64,000 nt of DNA from Perilla frutescens (Eukaryota > Streptophyta > Magnoliopsida > Lamiales > Lamiaceae). The notes under the pieces are model-generated. The model saw only the letters and a list, made by a program, of their open reading frames with translations. It was not told the DNA's origin and did not search any database. Shown here piece by piece: positions 1 to 12,030 of the stretch. The DNA lies in contig BRKX01000006.1 of assembly GCA_026008535.1 (NCBI GenBank), positions 4,734,501-4,798,500 on the forward strand, written 5' to 3'. The first letter of the stretch is position 1, and every line of letters begins with the position of its first letter. The position numbers and the translations under genes were made by a program.

Positions 1-1233
1 CACAATAACATTTATTAGAGGAAATTACACAGATTTTTGCCATGCTTTTGGTGGGAAATTCCACATGTTTTTGGAGGGAGAATTGCCACCTATATACATC
101 AATAAATACCCCCTCACCAAACACAATAAACATCATATCCAAACACGATTTGCCAATTCTACAAAACAGAAGCAAAAATCACAATCATAGCTATGTCTAC
201 TTCAAGTTCAAACTGCATGAATATAATGTTAACTGCAATCCCACATTCTTGATCAACAAATCAACAAAACCAAATTGAAATTGAACAAATATCAAACTGC
301 AATTGAACAAATATCAAATAGTTGCTGCAATATCAAGCTGCAACAAATTAACAAAATCAAACTGAAATATGAACAAATTACAAACTGAGTCAAAAACAGC
401 ACGTATATTTCCATTCATTTTGTGATCCCAGAGATTGCATCTTATATTAATCTTAACCCCAATTCATGCAATTCATTATTGTTCTTCATTACAAAATCCA
501 AGCAAACAAGAAACGTCAATTGTTTCTTCAACACAAAATCGAGCTGTGTAACTCCATTAAAGAATGCTAACGCTTGCAATATACAACATAGTTAACTAAG
601 CATGAGGCCTAACCGAATCAAGCAGTATGAAAGAACAGAACACGTCGGGCCACAAATCATCCTCTTCATTTCTTCATAATTGAGATTAGTTTCCATCCTC
701 TTCATTTCTTCATAATTGAGATTAGATTCTCTCTAGATGCCAATTTCGTTTCAGAAGTCAATGAGTAAACATGGAAAACAGAGTAGGTGACATCAATCCA
801 CATGTAGCATAAAAATTTCTCATTGATCTTGATAAGTTGCAGCAGCAGATCAAGAACAGAATATTTAATACGGAGAAACATTTCCCATCAGAAACTATAT
901 AATAATTTTAATAAATAATTGGGATATACTCTACTTAGAAACATGAAAAACTCATAATTGGGAGATACTCTACTTAGAAACATGCCACAACAACTGGACA
1001 AACAACAGAAAGAAAAGAGCTACCTCAACCCCTATCTCTATCACTACCACATTCCAACATCATTTGTTGACAATACAATTTACTAACAAAGCAAATGATG
1101 CAGATTCCAACCAACTTCGACATCCTATACCTTGATGCTTAATAAAGAGAGGATGGTAAAACACCAACCTTGATGCCATGAGATCAACAACAATAAGTAA
1201 TGATCATACAAAATTTTGATATTATAGTGCTTG
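1..1233. other. Non-coding AT-rich stretch with short tandem duplications
   Basis: I see no gene here. The stretch contains two local tandem duplications: a 36-bp unit occurs twice at 658-729, and a ~44-bp unit with the core gatactctacttagaaacat occurs twice at about 918-985. Imperfect aacaaatatcaaactgcaa-like repeats lie at about 275-380. Confidence 0.5.
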
Positions 1234-1659
1234 TTAATAGAGAGACAGTGAGGAAAAACAACACAAACCTTGATACCATGGCAGCAATAGTGCCTGCCCA
1301 AAGATGCTTAGCAGTGTTAAAAGTGTTTCGCCACCTCTGTGCTTCTCCTCCCTAGCAAACTCCTTCAAGACCAATACATCATTCTCACCTTCATTCTCAC
1401 TCTCCACATTCTTCTTCCCTACATTCCCCAAAACACTACTCACCGACAACGCCTCGCCGTAAATCCCTTGACCAGCACTGCCATCACCGTTAATCGACGA
1501 TAGCGTCACCGATATAAACCCTCGCTTCCGCCGCCTGCCTACATCCAACCCCCTACGGTGGCTCCTCCAATAGGAACACCCAGCCGTCGCCGCGATGGCA
1601 TTCTTCTTCGGACAAATTAATGAAACAAACGATGCAGGGGCTGATTCTTCTAGAAACAA
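1234..1659 (-). CDS. Hypothetical protein, possible first exon
   Basis: This is an open frame of 141 codons on the minus strand from the ATG at 1659. The first ~55 residues are rich in Ala, Ser and Arg with a basic RRRKRG patch, which would suit an organelle transit peptide. A Glu/Asn-rich stretch and a short hydrophobic LLTLLSIFGQALLL segment follow. The sequence reads AAG/GTTTGT near 1267 on the minus strand, a plausible splice donor, so the real exon may end there. I do not recognise the family and could not trace later exons to the left. Local GC content is higher than in the flanks, which favours a genuine exon or a captured gene fragment. It may be a pseudogene. Confidence 0.3.
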   Translation of the reverse strand: MFLEESAPASFVSLICPKKNAIAATAGCSYWRSHRRGLDVGRRRKRGFISVTLSSINGDGSAGQGIYGEALSVSSVLGNVGKKNVESENEGENDVLVLKEFAREEKHRGGETLLTLLSIFGQALLLPWYQGLCCFSSLSLY

Positions 1660-1783
1660 GTCACCGACAAGTAAATTACTCTACTGCAGATCGTCATTAA
1701 CTGAGGCCAAGCTCCCGAAATGGTGTTCTAGATTAAGCATTTTTCGGGGAAAAAATCAGAATTGGGTGCAAATTTGGTGTTAA

Positions 1784-2600
1784 TTTTCTGAGATTAGGGT
1801 TTTCGAATTGGGTGCAAATTTGCAAATTCTTCAGAAAATGCGTGTGATATGTGAAATTAGGGATTTTGACCCGCCTAGGTTAGAATCTTGACTAAAAAGA
1901 GTGCACGTGAGTCATGTGCTACAACTCTCCGTTATTTGGCTTAATATATGTTAAAATTTGAGGGAATAAAATTGATACCATTAAACTTATGAGACTAAAA
2001 GTGAGCGATTTTTTTTAAATAGAACCAAAATCAACACTGTTGTAACCAAAAGGGGAGCAAGACGTGTCCTATAGGACCAAAAGTGAAATTTTCTCGTAAA
2101 TTTTTATTTTCACCCAATTAATTACGTAAATTTTACCATTTTTACTTTATGTTAAAATGATATAAACATGCATTTCTAATTCATCAAAATATAAAATATA
2201 TAGGCCTATCCAAATCACAATTGCATAAAAAAAAAATTGTGCGCTGCATGTTAAGTCTATTGGATTTTATGGATATTTTCATATATTTGATGATTAGATT
2301 AAATTTTTCGAAACAATTTTTGACTCTACAACTATAAACCACATGAGATAAATTAATTTCTTTTGCACCATTTTTTATAGCATCCTTATTATTGATTCCA
2401 AGGTGATATTAAATTATTTATTTGTTTAGATATATAATTATGATAATTATTGTTATATATATGAAAATAAAGTTTAATTTTTTAATTTATTAAGTTTTTA
2501 TACGTTTCTTTCACACACCTACGTGTGTATTGCAAATATATATTTAACCATGATTGATTTTTGTTTTTAATTTTTCAATCATGATAAAATAAAATAATAT
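1784..2600. other. AT-rich intergenic DNA
   Basis: No gene or structured element is visible. The stretch consists of AT-rich sequence with homopolymer runs. Confidence 0.4.
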
Positions 2601-2627
2601 CGAGTATCACGCGACAGACATACTAGT

Positions 2628-3095
2628 CATACATTAAAAACCTATACGTAATAGTCTATTTGAAAATACTACATTCATTTTGAAATGTTTGTTGTTTTAT
2701 TTTTTTATCTGAAATTAAAAATTAATTTTGTCGACAAATATATACATCCCTCATATATGCCATAAAATCTAATTCATCTATATTTTTCTAAAAAATAACA
2801 ATATTTTCTCTCTCCATATATTATTGGTAAGTTAGAATCAATAAATCTTGTAAGATTTGAAAGGGTTAAAATTGGAAGAGATGATGTCAAATTATATAAA
2901 ACAACAAACATTTTGAAAAAAAAAACCTAAAACAACAAACATTTCGAAACGAATGTAGTATATAACATGTACTTTGTTAATTTGAATCGCCATTTGTTAT
3001 TAAAAATCGTCAAGAGAGAAAACGATGGAAAAAGAAAAAAAAATGTTGAAGAAGAATAAATAATAAAAATATCCAAAAATAAAGTATTCGAACAA
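2628..3095. repeat. Dispersed direct repeat, copy 1
   Basis: Segments here recur at 11,862-12,030, just downstream of the PMEI-like gene. Both begin with catacattaaaaacct. Both later share a stretch with aaaaatcg.caagagagaaa.cgatg followed by aaaaagaaaaaaaa.gttgaag and the tail aataaataataaaa. The second copy lacks about 260 bp of the middle. No coding sequence is seen. Confidence 0.55.
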
Positions 3096-3439
3096 TAAAA
3101 AAATTGACACAAATAGATTTCATGAAAATAGGAAATGCCATGAAATCAGGAATATAATGTGATAATATTCTAGATATTTTTTAAATTACTAACATGTTTC
3201 AACTTAATACAATTATAAAAAAATTGCATGTTGGACTTCATTTAATTGAGATTAATATCTTGACTATGTAGATTAAATGAATATATATCGATTCGTCAGT
3301 TGTTGCCTTTTGGCATTTGATTTCAATGTCAATTTTAATACCTTGATTCATGGATGAATAAAAATATGCAAAAAAAATAAAATTGTACAGAGTTACCCAA
3401 AAGTTATAAACTCAATACAACAAGCTCGTGGTCCAAAAT

Positions 3440-4163
3440 TATGAGATAAAGTGAAAAGGAGGCATGACAATCGGGCTACTAATGCATTTTCAAGTGTACA
3501 AGAGAAACAAGGTGATTTTCAGACTCTTTACGGCCATTTTCCTCCCTACTTGTCCATCAGCCTCTATTTGGATACTATTCAAGGAAAAGTGAGAGACACA
3601 ACTAAGGCACAACATTTGAAGGGTAGCTCCCAAACTGCTACAATCGTATGAAACAATATGCAAATAAGATATGGATTGAAAACCAATTTGAGATAGGGGA
3701 TCAAGTGTACTTGATTTTCCAGCCATATAAGCCAAACTTAGCCCCTCTGTGAAAGAACTTGAAGCTCACACCCTGGTGCTACGGTTCCTATAAGTTGTTG
3801 AAGAGAATTGGTCACATCATTGAGCAGCCAAGTGCCTTGAGAAATTCTCAGCTGTTTAATTTTTCACCTTTAAAGAAGAAAATCAATCAATGAAATGTCA
3901 CATTACCTCAAGGTCGTATCTCACAGGTATCTATCTTAGCTCACCGTACAATACGACAAGGCTGCAAATTGGTCTCCCAAGTTTGAGTGGGGTTGGATGA
4001 GGAAAATTCAGGTCTCGTTTCATGGGGGAGTGATAAATTTGAGAAAAAAGAATCCCCTAAATTCGATCATTCTGGAAAAGGATCTGAAATAGAGATGGGG
4101 ACTATTGTAAATCTATTTGAGAAAGTGGAGGAAGAAGAAGGGATAATTTCGGAGATGGGGATC
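3440..4163 (+). pseudogene. Ty3/gypsy integrase C-terminus and chromodomain remnant
   Basis: This is the decayed 3' end of a Ty3/gypsy pol gene. One frame from 3451 holds a TLYGHFPPYL block, matching the LYGR-PP motif seen in plant gypsy integrases. After a frame change at about 3648, a second frame reads MKQYANKIWIE, then FEIGDQVYLIFQPYK, then YGSYKLLKRIGHI. These match the GPF/GPY-type C-terminal module. Further on, DEENSGLVSW and ESPKFD match the chromodomain and the tail of Reina/CRM-like elements. Several stops and at least one frameshift break the frame, so it is dead. No LTR pair can be matched around it. The 3' LTR may lie in the 4.6-4.95 kb region, which has a TTTATAAAC TATA-like box near 4788. 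Confidence 0.6.
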
Positions 4164-4590
4164 AACGATAAAGGAATGGTAAAGCCGGGGCTGGGAAAGA
4201 CTCAATTTTTTTATTCTTTATCAATTGAAGAAGAATCAGGAAATATGGATGTTACGGGACTTCTTCAAGAAGAATTCGGGTCGGCTAATGGATAGCAAAT
4301 CGATGGTGGTGAGAGAAAGAGTAAAGTCGGCGGCGAAATGCACCGGAATTCCTTTCAGGGGTGACGGAGGCAAGGGGGAAAATGAGATAAATGTAAAAAA
4401 GAAATTTTTCCCATTTGATACTCGAGGACGAGAATCTGAAAAAGAGGTGAGTATTGTTGTGAACCTGGAGTTTCAAGAGGTGCTGAAGGATTTGAACCTC
4501 AGTTTGACGAAGAAGATGAAGAGTTTGCTAGAAGAAGATGAAGAAAACGGTGGAAGAGAAGAGAATGAAAGTGGTGGAATTGGAAATTGA
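4164..4590 (+). pseudogene. Downstream tail of gypsy remnant, unassigned ORF
   Basis: The frame that ends the chromodomain-like region stays open to about 4295. An overlapping frame runs from 4225 to 4590. Both encode Glu/Lys-rich sequence with no motif I recognise. The position directly after the integrase remnant suggests the 3' part of the same element rather than a host gene. Confidence 0.3.
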
Positions 4591-4599
4591 TTTCAAAGG

Positions 4600-6250
4600 G
4601 GAATTATGATTGACTTTGAAGGGGGTCTGTGCCCCCCATACCCAAATCATACCATGATTAGTGTTGGGCCATTAATTATTGTTATTTTGCTGCATTTTTC
4701 TAAAGGTCCAATTAATATTTGAGTGGCACAGTCTAGTTAAATTAGGGTAGAAAATATTGTAATGTGGTCCTGTAATACTTTGGTGGTTTATAAACGCCAA
4801 GGTCACATGAAATGAGGCAGAAAAGTATTAACCTATAGTTTTCCCCCATTTCTTTCTTCTATTTCGATCTCCCTCTAAATTCTACTCAATCTTCCTCCCA
4901 TTTCTTTCTAAATGCTATAAAGGTTCCAATTTTTTTACAAATTTTTGTGTTATATACAAATATCCAGAATATCTTACAAAAATGAGAACAAAAAAATACA
5001 AAAGCAGCCGAGATCACAACACAAATGTAAAATTTGTGCTTTTGTAGTAAATTGATAAGTTATTAGGCAGTACAGGCACATAATACATATTATGTGAATT
5101 AATTATTTGACATCCTTTTCTTTACTTGTAGGTTGGTTGATAAGAATTCAAGCATATATTAAAGAAGTAGTTTAATGTATTTTGATGGACAAACTCGTCG
5201 TACTTCAATTTTTGTATGTTATCGAAACAAGCAGTAGCTGTATGCATATTTGTAACTGGTTGTTGATGTATGGATTGTTTCTTTTTATAGAAGTATTTGT
5301 TCTAATAATTATCTCTTCAGTTACATTAATAATATTTATTAGTAAATGTATGTATTGAAGAATTTCAATTTCATAATTATTATAAATGTGATATTTAATG
5401 AGTAATTATGATTTATTAACAAATCTGTCTAATTTCTAAATAATTTATAATGAGAGGCTAAAATCAAATAATACTAATAGAAAATTCTATTAATGTATAA
5501 CAATTAATGAGGGTAAAATTATGATATAATAACGGGGAATTAATGAAATAATGATGAAATTCATTTGAACTAAAATTCATTTTAATGGCCGTATATTTTT
5601 ATTACTAAATGTATTACACCAATAAGAAGGGTATTCTCTCCTCTCATTATTTACCTTCACTAAATGTATTACACCAATAATAACGAGGATATTTTCCCTC
5701 TCATTATTTATCTTTAACTAGAGTGATAACCACGGGACTTCCTCTCATTATAGATCAATTTTCATGTACGTAGTGCATATTACTCGCATTTAACATACAT
5801 TTAACATATCTTAACATTAAAATAATACAAAAAACAGAAAAACCACATAAAAAAAAAATTCAGACACGAAATTAACCCCAACTTGATATTTCTTTTCAAT
5901 TACAGTGGTACCCATGGATTGAAAAAATACATAAAATAGAAAAAATCTCATAAAAAACAATTCAAATACAAAGACAACTCCAATTTGATACTTCTTTTCA
6001 ATTCCAGTGGTACCCATAAAAGAAATATTCAGATTCAACAAATTTAGAAGCATATATCTGACAAGCATATGCACATATCAAATTTACATAAAATTATAGT
6101 ACTAGTTTTCTCAAGTCTAACCACTTAAATAAAAAAATTAATCAACTACAAGAATAAACACAAAAAATGAAAAAAATAAGAAAATCCTAGCGACTAAATC
6201 CTACATAAATCGCACATAATTTCAACATAAGAAACAAGGAAATAGCTTAT
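4600..6250. other. Non-coding stretch with tandem duplications
   Basis: No gene is supported. A ~65-bp unit containing actaaatgtattacaccaat occurs twice at about 5,600-5,720. A ~102-bp unit centred on cagtggtaccca occurs twice at about 5,839-6,021. Confidence 0.5.
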
Positions 6251-6449
6251 CACTTGACTGGATTGAAAGCCAAATGTAAAAGATTTGAGCACACATTGAA
6301 ACTCCGGCGATGAACTGATAAATCACTCACGTCTGGGCTGAAAAATCACACAAACTCATAAGAGATCGAGCAAGAGAGAGAGAGAGAGATAAGTTACAGA
6401 ATGCTAAGTTTAGAAACGAGAAATGCTAGTCTATCACTTACCTTATCAA

Positions 6450-6523
6450 AAGACGGAAGGTTGAATTGTAGCCGACGAAGTGGACAACCGACGTGTAAGG
6501 TGGAAGAATCGAAGACTACGATA

Positions 6524-6570
<47 letters not shown>

Positions 6571-6725
6571 TCGGGATGGGGGTGAGGGCGGCTAGGGTTA
6601 GAGCTGAGATCGAAATGAGGAAAAATGGTTTTCAATGGGTCAAGGCATGCATTTAAATGTCGGGGGTCACGGATTCGGATCAGGTCGGGGCATCTGATGG
6701 GCCAGCTCATGCATCTCTTATATAA
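6450..6725 (-). promoter_or_regulatory. Possible minus-strand promoter and first non-coding exon
   Basis: On the minus strand a TATATAA box lies in the palindrome ctcttatataagag near 6718. It is followed by pyrimidine-rich leader sequence including a (CT)n run at 6527-6562. About 275 bp downstream comes a consensus splice donor, AAG/GTAAGT, near 6445. This looks like the start of a transcript whose further exons I cannot identify. The one open frame inside it is Ser/Leu repeat sequence and is not a credible protein. Confidence 0.3.
6527..6562. repeat. (GA)n microsatellite
   Basis: An uninterrupted GA dinucleotide run. Confidence 0.95.
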
Positions 6726-6737
6726 GAGAATTTGCCC

Positions 6738-6770
<33 letters not shown>

Positions 6771-6774
<4 letters not shown>

Positions 6775-7488
6775 GGGATGGGATCTGGTGAGAACCAGTC
6801 ACCAGGTGGGAACTAGGAACCAATCACATCCCTCCATTTCATAATCTGAACGATCCAAATTAATCTAGATTTTCGGTGGCAATTTTATAATTAAAATGAA
6901 AATCTTGAATTCGCGTGTCTCATTATGGGTACAATCGGAAAAAAAAATTCAATGAACTGTAGCATCGTTTCGCGAAGAACTGAACTAAAAAATTACCCAG
7001 ATTCAATTTTAGCCTCCTACTTCGCTCATTTTAGCCTCATGCATTTCTCATTTTAGCATGTGTTGATAAACAAAAATGAAATGATGATTTCATTGGAATG
7101 AAATGCAATACACCCTGTTTGGGGACAGTGAAACCTAATGGGAATCTCATAATTACTAGTTGGGATCAGATGAGCCCTAATCGGAATGTAATAAACCGTA
7201 ATTGAGAACGGTGAACCCTAGTGGAAAATGTCACATCAATTTTAGCCTCCTACTTCGATCATTTTAGTCTCATGCGATTCTCATTTTAACCTCAGAACAA
7301 AAAGGGAAGAATTATTGAATTACTATATTACCCCTCCTCCCACAAAGTTGCCGAAAATTACAAGAATGTCACCGCCCATCCACTTAAATCTGATTTAATC
7401 TGGGCCATCCAGATTGAGTCAAACAAGGGTTAGGATTGGTTCCTAGTTTCCACCTAAAGGAAGGGTTCTCATTTGATCATTTCCCTAT
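6771..7488. mobile_element. Non-autonomous TIR element in TA tract, copy 1
   Basis: The element starts TATAGGGATGGGATC and ends GATCATTTCCCTATA, with imperfect inverted termini sharing TATAGGGA, ATC and TGAGAA. It sits between TA tracts. A second copy in the same orientation, alike along its whole length, lies at 11,167-11,833. Internally it has repeated attttagcctcatgc-type phrases and no coding potential. The TA-rich flanks hide the target duplication, so the superfamily is uncertain; MULE or a similar DNA transposon is my best guess. Confidence 0.6.
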
Positions 7489-8639
7489 ATATATATAGGG
7501 ATTGGTTATTCTAAGGATAAGTTGTGGTGTGAAAATTAGGGACAAATCTTGTCCCTATAATTTTATTAGATCAACGGCTGAGATTTAAGATATTTTAATT
7601 GATAATAATGCTTTTTTTAATTATTATTTAATCATGAAGGGTATTTATGTAAAATAAAACTATAATTACATATGGTATCATGCATCGTGATCTCAGAATC
7701 CCATAAAATCGGGAAGAAGTAAACTGCTAGATAATTTAGCCCATGAAATCGATTTCTCTACAAAGCAAAACCGCCACGAAATCGATTTCTCTACAAAGAA
7801 AAACCGCCGCCCTCTAAAAATCTGGAACCTTAGATTATCGACTGTGAAATCCCTAATAGAGGCGATGATTCCGACAACGGTGGCTGACTGCGGGCTGAAA
7901 TTTTAAGAAGCCGACGGCAATTGTAGGCTCCATAGACAGCGCGGACGTTTGAGGAGGCGGAAGAAAAATGGGGTGAAATAAAACGGGTAAGTATTATTGG
8001 GTTAAATCGAATTGTGGGATGAATTTGGTGAAAAATTTTGAAAAAGGAAAGAACTTGTGAATGGTTTCGCCATTTTGAGTAAATCAATTTAACGAATTTG
8101 GGGATTTTTGTTTGGATGGATCGGTTGATGTTGCTGATTGTTAATCTATTATTTTTCTATTTTTGGTTGACAAATTTAAACATTAAAGGATAATTGGGAA
8201 TGCATATTTAGTGATTTTCTGTTTTAATAGATTCGTGGGTTTTTGTATGAAGTCCAATAATTATGTGAAAATTGTGTTTTATATGTGTTTTTATTGGGGA
8301 TTAATGTGTGGTATGTTTATTTTGGCGTGATAAAACATCCAATATGTTTGTGAAGTATCATGCATTTCGTTAATGGGAGTCGTATAAGTAGTTACAGTAG
8401 AAGCTTGAAATATTACAAAATGAATAGGTTGTTGATTATGCTCAATTGTACATGTGATTGTGCACACATGCTCAGACACTAATTTTAAATATGTTTCTAT
8501 GTTTTGCTCTCAATGTGAAGTCTGAATGCTACCGAAGACATATGTTTACGCTAGTTATAAATATTTTTGTATGTTTTATTATGAATTCGAAGTTTGAATG
8601 CTACGTAAGTAATGTTTTCGACTTTCATGCACTTCAAAG

Positions 8640-9486
8640 GTTGTGGGTAATGACTCTGATTCCGAGGAGGAGATGCATGAGCATAATCAAAATGATGACA
8701 CAACAGAGCATGCGAAGGAAAACACGTCTAAATTTAAACACGACAAAAGAAGAGGTATTGATGCTATCTAGCATATTATAAGTAGCATTGCATTAAGTTA
8801 TAAGAAGCATTGTAGTAAGTTATAAGTAGCATTGCATTAAGTTATAAGAAGCATTGCAGTAAGTTATAAGTAGCATATTATAAGTAGCATTGCATATAAT
8901 TATAAATAGCATTGCAGTAAGTTATAAGTAGCATATTATAAGTAGCATTTAATGTTTACATTTAATTTAATAGAGCTGAATCGCATGTGTAAGATGAGGC
9001 CATGGTTCCATCAAAGAAGAAGAAAAGAGGTAAAGCTTTAGTGGATGCTATTTATGACTACATCTAGTACTTTCCTAACACTGTTAAGGATGTTGCTGCA
9101 GCATCAAGAGAGCCCATCCTCGAAATTTCAGATGTTGATATCTCAATACCCGAGGAGGGAGACGGCTCAGGTGTACCCACGTATCCAAAGCTAAGCAGCC
9201 GAACATGTCCAAAACTGATTTTCCAAGCAAACGAGAAGTGCACAATAAGCCAACGCAAAGCCGTTAAGGACATGGGATTCCAGCATATCTTGCATATGAA
9301 AGTGGAGAAAGTCCCTACACATCTAGCGGATGGGTTGAAAGTGAAGTCCACAATAGTAAAATCATACTTGACGAGACTAGACATGATTTAGAGGGATACC
9401 GAAAATAACAATGACTATGGTGTGTATGTTGTGCGGCAGATTGACGTACATGGGTCAATCCAAGTGCATTTTATTATGTGTTTATG
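8640..9486 (+). pseudogene. Transposon-associated ORF (plant 'GF-x-x-(I/L)L' type), broken
   Basis: Two coding pieces are in plus orientation. The first (about 8,644-8,779) is acidic and Lys-rich, beginning VVGNDSDSEEEMHEH. The second (about 9,003-9,486) has a KKKKRGK patch, then SRTCPKLIF, then QRKAVKDMGFQHILHMKV. This R-x-C/S-P ... Q-x-x-A-V-x-x-M-G-F-x-x-I/L-L pattern is common in proteins carried by plant Mutator-like and related transposons, often N-terminal to a Ulp1-type protease. Stops fall at about 9,064 and 9,388, and no protease domain follows, so the gene is a fragment. A 177-bp tandem repeat separates the two pieces. Confidence 0.45.
8774..8950. repeat. Short-period tandem repeat (ttataagtagcattgca)
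   Basis: About eight degenerate units of 21-24 bp with the core ataagtagcatt/ataagaagcattgcagtaag lie inside the TIR transposon. Confidence 0.85.
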
Positions 9487-10739
9487 ATGTGCAAGCACGT
9501 GAATTCATCAGATTCACGGATTTGAGTATGAGTTTGATAATGATTCGCATCGCACTTGTTAATGCTTTGTATTTATATTGATAATGCTTTATATAATGTA
9601 TGCTAATAATATATACTTTTGGTATCATTTTGCATTTTAGTAACTAATCCTTAGTTGATGCTTGTTATTGACCAGTTAAATGCTTCATATGAGAAACTAT
9701 ATTGCTTCGAAGCTAACATGAGTCTCCAATCTAATAACATTCTAAATTTCGATGAATAGTATATTTAAATGCTTTCTATAATGTGAATTAATTCTGGACA
9801 CTTGACAAAACAATCAAATGCAACATTAATACTAAACATTCGATAAATCAATCAAAATGAAACGTGAGTTGACAAGTACACAAACAACCGAAACTTATGA
9901 ATATCTGTGCTACTAAGTGGTTAAGTTGGTAAAAATAACGTGTGAGTTATTGCTTTGAATTAGGCTTGTTGATGCTACCTATGCATTCCTCTGGCGCTTT
10001 TACCCAATTAAATTTGATATGCTACCCATGTACATCTTTAATGTTATTTAAGCATATCTATTATGCTATATATGTATATATCATCAATGCTACTTATGAT
10101 TGTCTGCAATGCTGTAAATGATTAGTTCGTGTTACAGTTAGTGCTATGTATTCATCGATTAAATGCTTCGTAATATCAACCAACCTAAATCAAAGAATTG
10201 TAATGTACCACAAATAATGTACCCAAACAAAAAAATGGAATACCCTAACTGTAACATACAAAACATCACAAGAAAAACTATGTAAAATAGAAACAAAACT
10301 AAACACAAAATGAAACATTGATAAAAAAACTAAACATAAATCATTTTTTGCATGGACAATTCCTAGCATCATGGTGGCATTTTTTACCGCAAGCATTAAA
10401 ATAATGTAACGAAAAAAAATGAAATACCCCAACTGTATCATACAAAACAACACGGAAAAATATAAGTAAACTAAAAACAAAACTAAGCAAAAAATAGAAC
10501 AAGAAAAAAAAACATCTTGACTAGAGTAAATCAGCAAAATAATCAATGCTATATAAACGTACTGTTAATGCTTTCTACAATAGACAAACATGCTACACTA
10601 ATACAAAACACTGCCCAGAATCACCATAGTCAAGTCACTGCCCAAAATTGTCATGTGAGTGCCGTGCAACAACCTCCTTCGCTACTATAATCGATGTGTG
10701 AGTGACTCATCATCGCCATCATCGATCTATGAGTTGGAA

Positions 10740-10790
10740 CAAGAAGAAAGAGAAGAAGAAGGAGAAGGAGAAGGAGAAGGAGAAGAAACC
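10740..10790. repeat. GAA/GGA purine-rich repeat
   Basis: A run of GAAGGA/GAGAAG units on the plus strand. The Glu- or Leu-rich frames across it are low complexity and unlikely to be genes. Confidence 0.8.
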
Positions 10791-11166
10791 GTCTGTACAA
10801 ATCATGTGAGTGCCGCGTCGTCGCCATCGTTGATCTATGAGTTGGAAGAAGAAGAAGAAACCGTAAACTAAACAATTTTTCAGATTCATAAAAAAAACCG
10901 TACAAATCAATGGAGATATTAACTTGCCACAATTAAAACCGTTTAATTAGGGAAGTTAAGATTTGCACAGATATAGGACTCTACAAGATTTTTATAAATT
11001 TACATTATTAACCTTATCACTTAATTTAAATAAAAAAAATCGAAAAAAAACTACTTAAAATAAATAATCTTATCCGTCCATTTGATCAGATCCAATGGAT
11101 GAAAATCGTCCCTACTTTTGACACCAAGTGGTTATCCTTATTTGATCCATATCCTATATATATATA

Positions 11167-11833
11167 TATAGGGATGGGATCTGGTGAGAACCGGTCGCTA
11201 TGTGAGAACCGGGAACCGATCCCATCCGTCTATCCTACTAGATTTTCGGTGGCATTTTTGTAAATATCGCGAGAATCTTCATTTCGCGCGTCTCATTAAG
11301 GGTAAAATCGAAACTGAACTCAAAAATTGCCCAGATTCAATTTTAGCATCCGACTTCGCACATTTTAGCCTCATGCATTTCTCATTTTAGCATGTGTTGA
11401 TAAACAAAAATGGAACGATGATTTCATTGGAATGAAATGCAATACACCCTATTTGGGGACAGTGAACCCTAATGAGAATCTCATAATTACTAGTTGGGAT
11501 CAGGAACTTAATAAACCCTAATTGGGAATGGTGAATCCTAGTGGAAAATGTCACATCAATTTTAGCCTCCTACTTCGATAATTTTAGCATTATGCGATTC
11601 TCATTTTAGCCTCATGCGATTCTCATTTTAGCCTTAGAACAAAAAGGAAGAATTATTAAATTACTATATTACCCCTCCGTCCAGAAAGTTGTCGAAAATT
11701 ACAAGAATGCCATCACCCATCCACTTAAATCTGATTTAATCTGGACCGTCCAGATTGAGTCAAACAAGAGTTAGGATTGGTTCCTATAAGTTCCCACCTG
11801 AGAGAAGGATTCTCATTTGATCATTTCCCTATA
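11167..11833. mobile_element. Non-autonomous TIR element in TA tract, copy 2
   Basis: A second copy of the element at 6,771-7,488, in the same orientation, with the same termini and clear similarity throughout. It is slightly shorter and lies between TA tracts. There is no coding capacity. Confidence 0.6.
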
Positions 11834-11861
11834 TATATATATATATATATTCCTCATCATA

Positions 11862-12030
11862 CATTAAAAACCTTGCTACACGTAATAGTCTATTATATTT
11901 AAAAATATATAATTAGTACTTTGTTGATGTGAATATAGTCATTTGCTATTAAAAATCGACAAGAGAGAAATCGATGAAAAAGAAAAAAAACGTTGAAGCA
12001 GAATAAATAATAAAAGTATAAAAAATAAAA
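11862..12030. repeat. Dispersed direct repeat, copy 2
   Basis: Similar in blocks to 2,628-3,095, but shortened in the middle. It lies about 250 bp beyond the stop codon of the PMEI-like gene. Confidence 0.5.

Larger units (their letters stand above)
7494..11158 (+). mobile_element. TIR transposon, probably MULE-like, decayed
   Basis: This 3.66 kb element lies between two TA tracts. Its left end (TATAGGGATTGG, then AAGGATAA, then TAGGGAC) is an imperfect inverted repeat of its right end, read on the minus strand as TATAGGATATGG, AAGGATAA, then TAGGGAC. It carries a leader with a ~36-bp duplication at about 7,742-7,808, an acidic coding piece, a tandem repeat at 8,774-8,950 and a conserved plant transposon-type ORF piece at 9.0-9.5 kb, all in plus orientation. 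No DDE transposase was recognised. The MULE assignment rests on the type of ORF and the long degenerate TIR. Confidence 0.5.

Noticed and set aside
2600..2640. Possible degenerate Helitron 3' end (cacgcgacagacatactagt)
   Set aside because: The stem does not pair; only the CTAGT remains, which is too common in AT-rich DNA.
6516..6710. 64-aa minus-strand frame with Ser-Leu repeats
   Set aside because: Its tail simply translates the (CT)n microsatellite, and it stops directly after.
9920..9965. Leu-tRNA-like phrase gtggttaagttggtaaaaa
   Set aside because: No matching acceptor or T-arm can be folded, so I do not call a tRNA or SINE.
10651..10932. Poly-Leu/poly-Glu frames around 10.7-10.9 kb
   Set aside because: They translate a GAAGGA purine repeat in different frames; no domain is recognisable.
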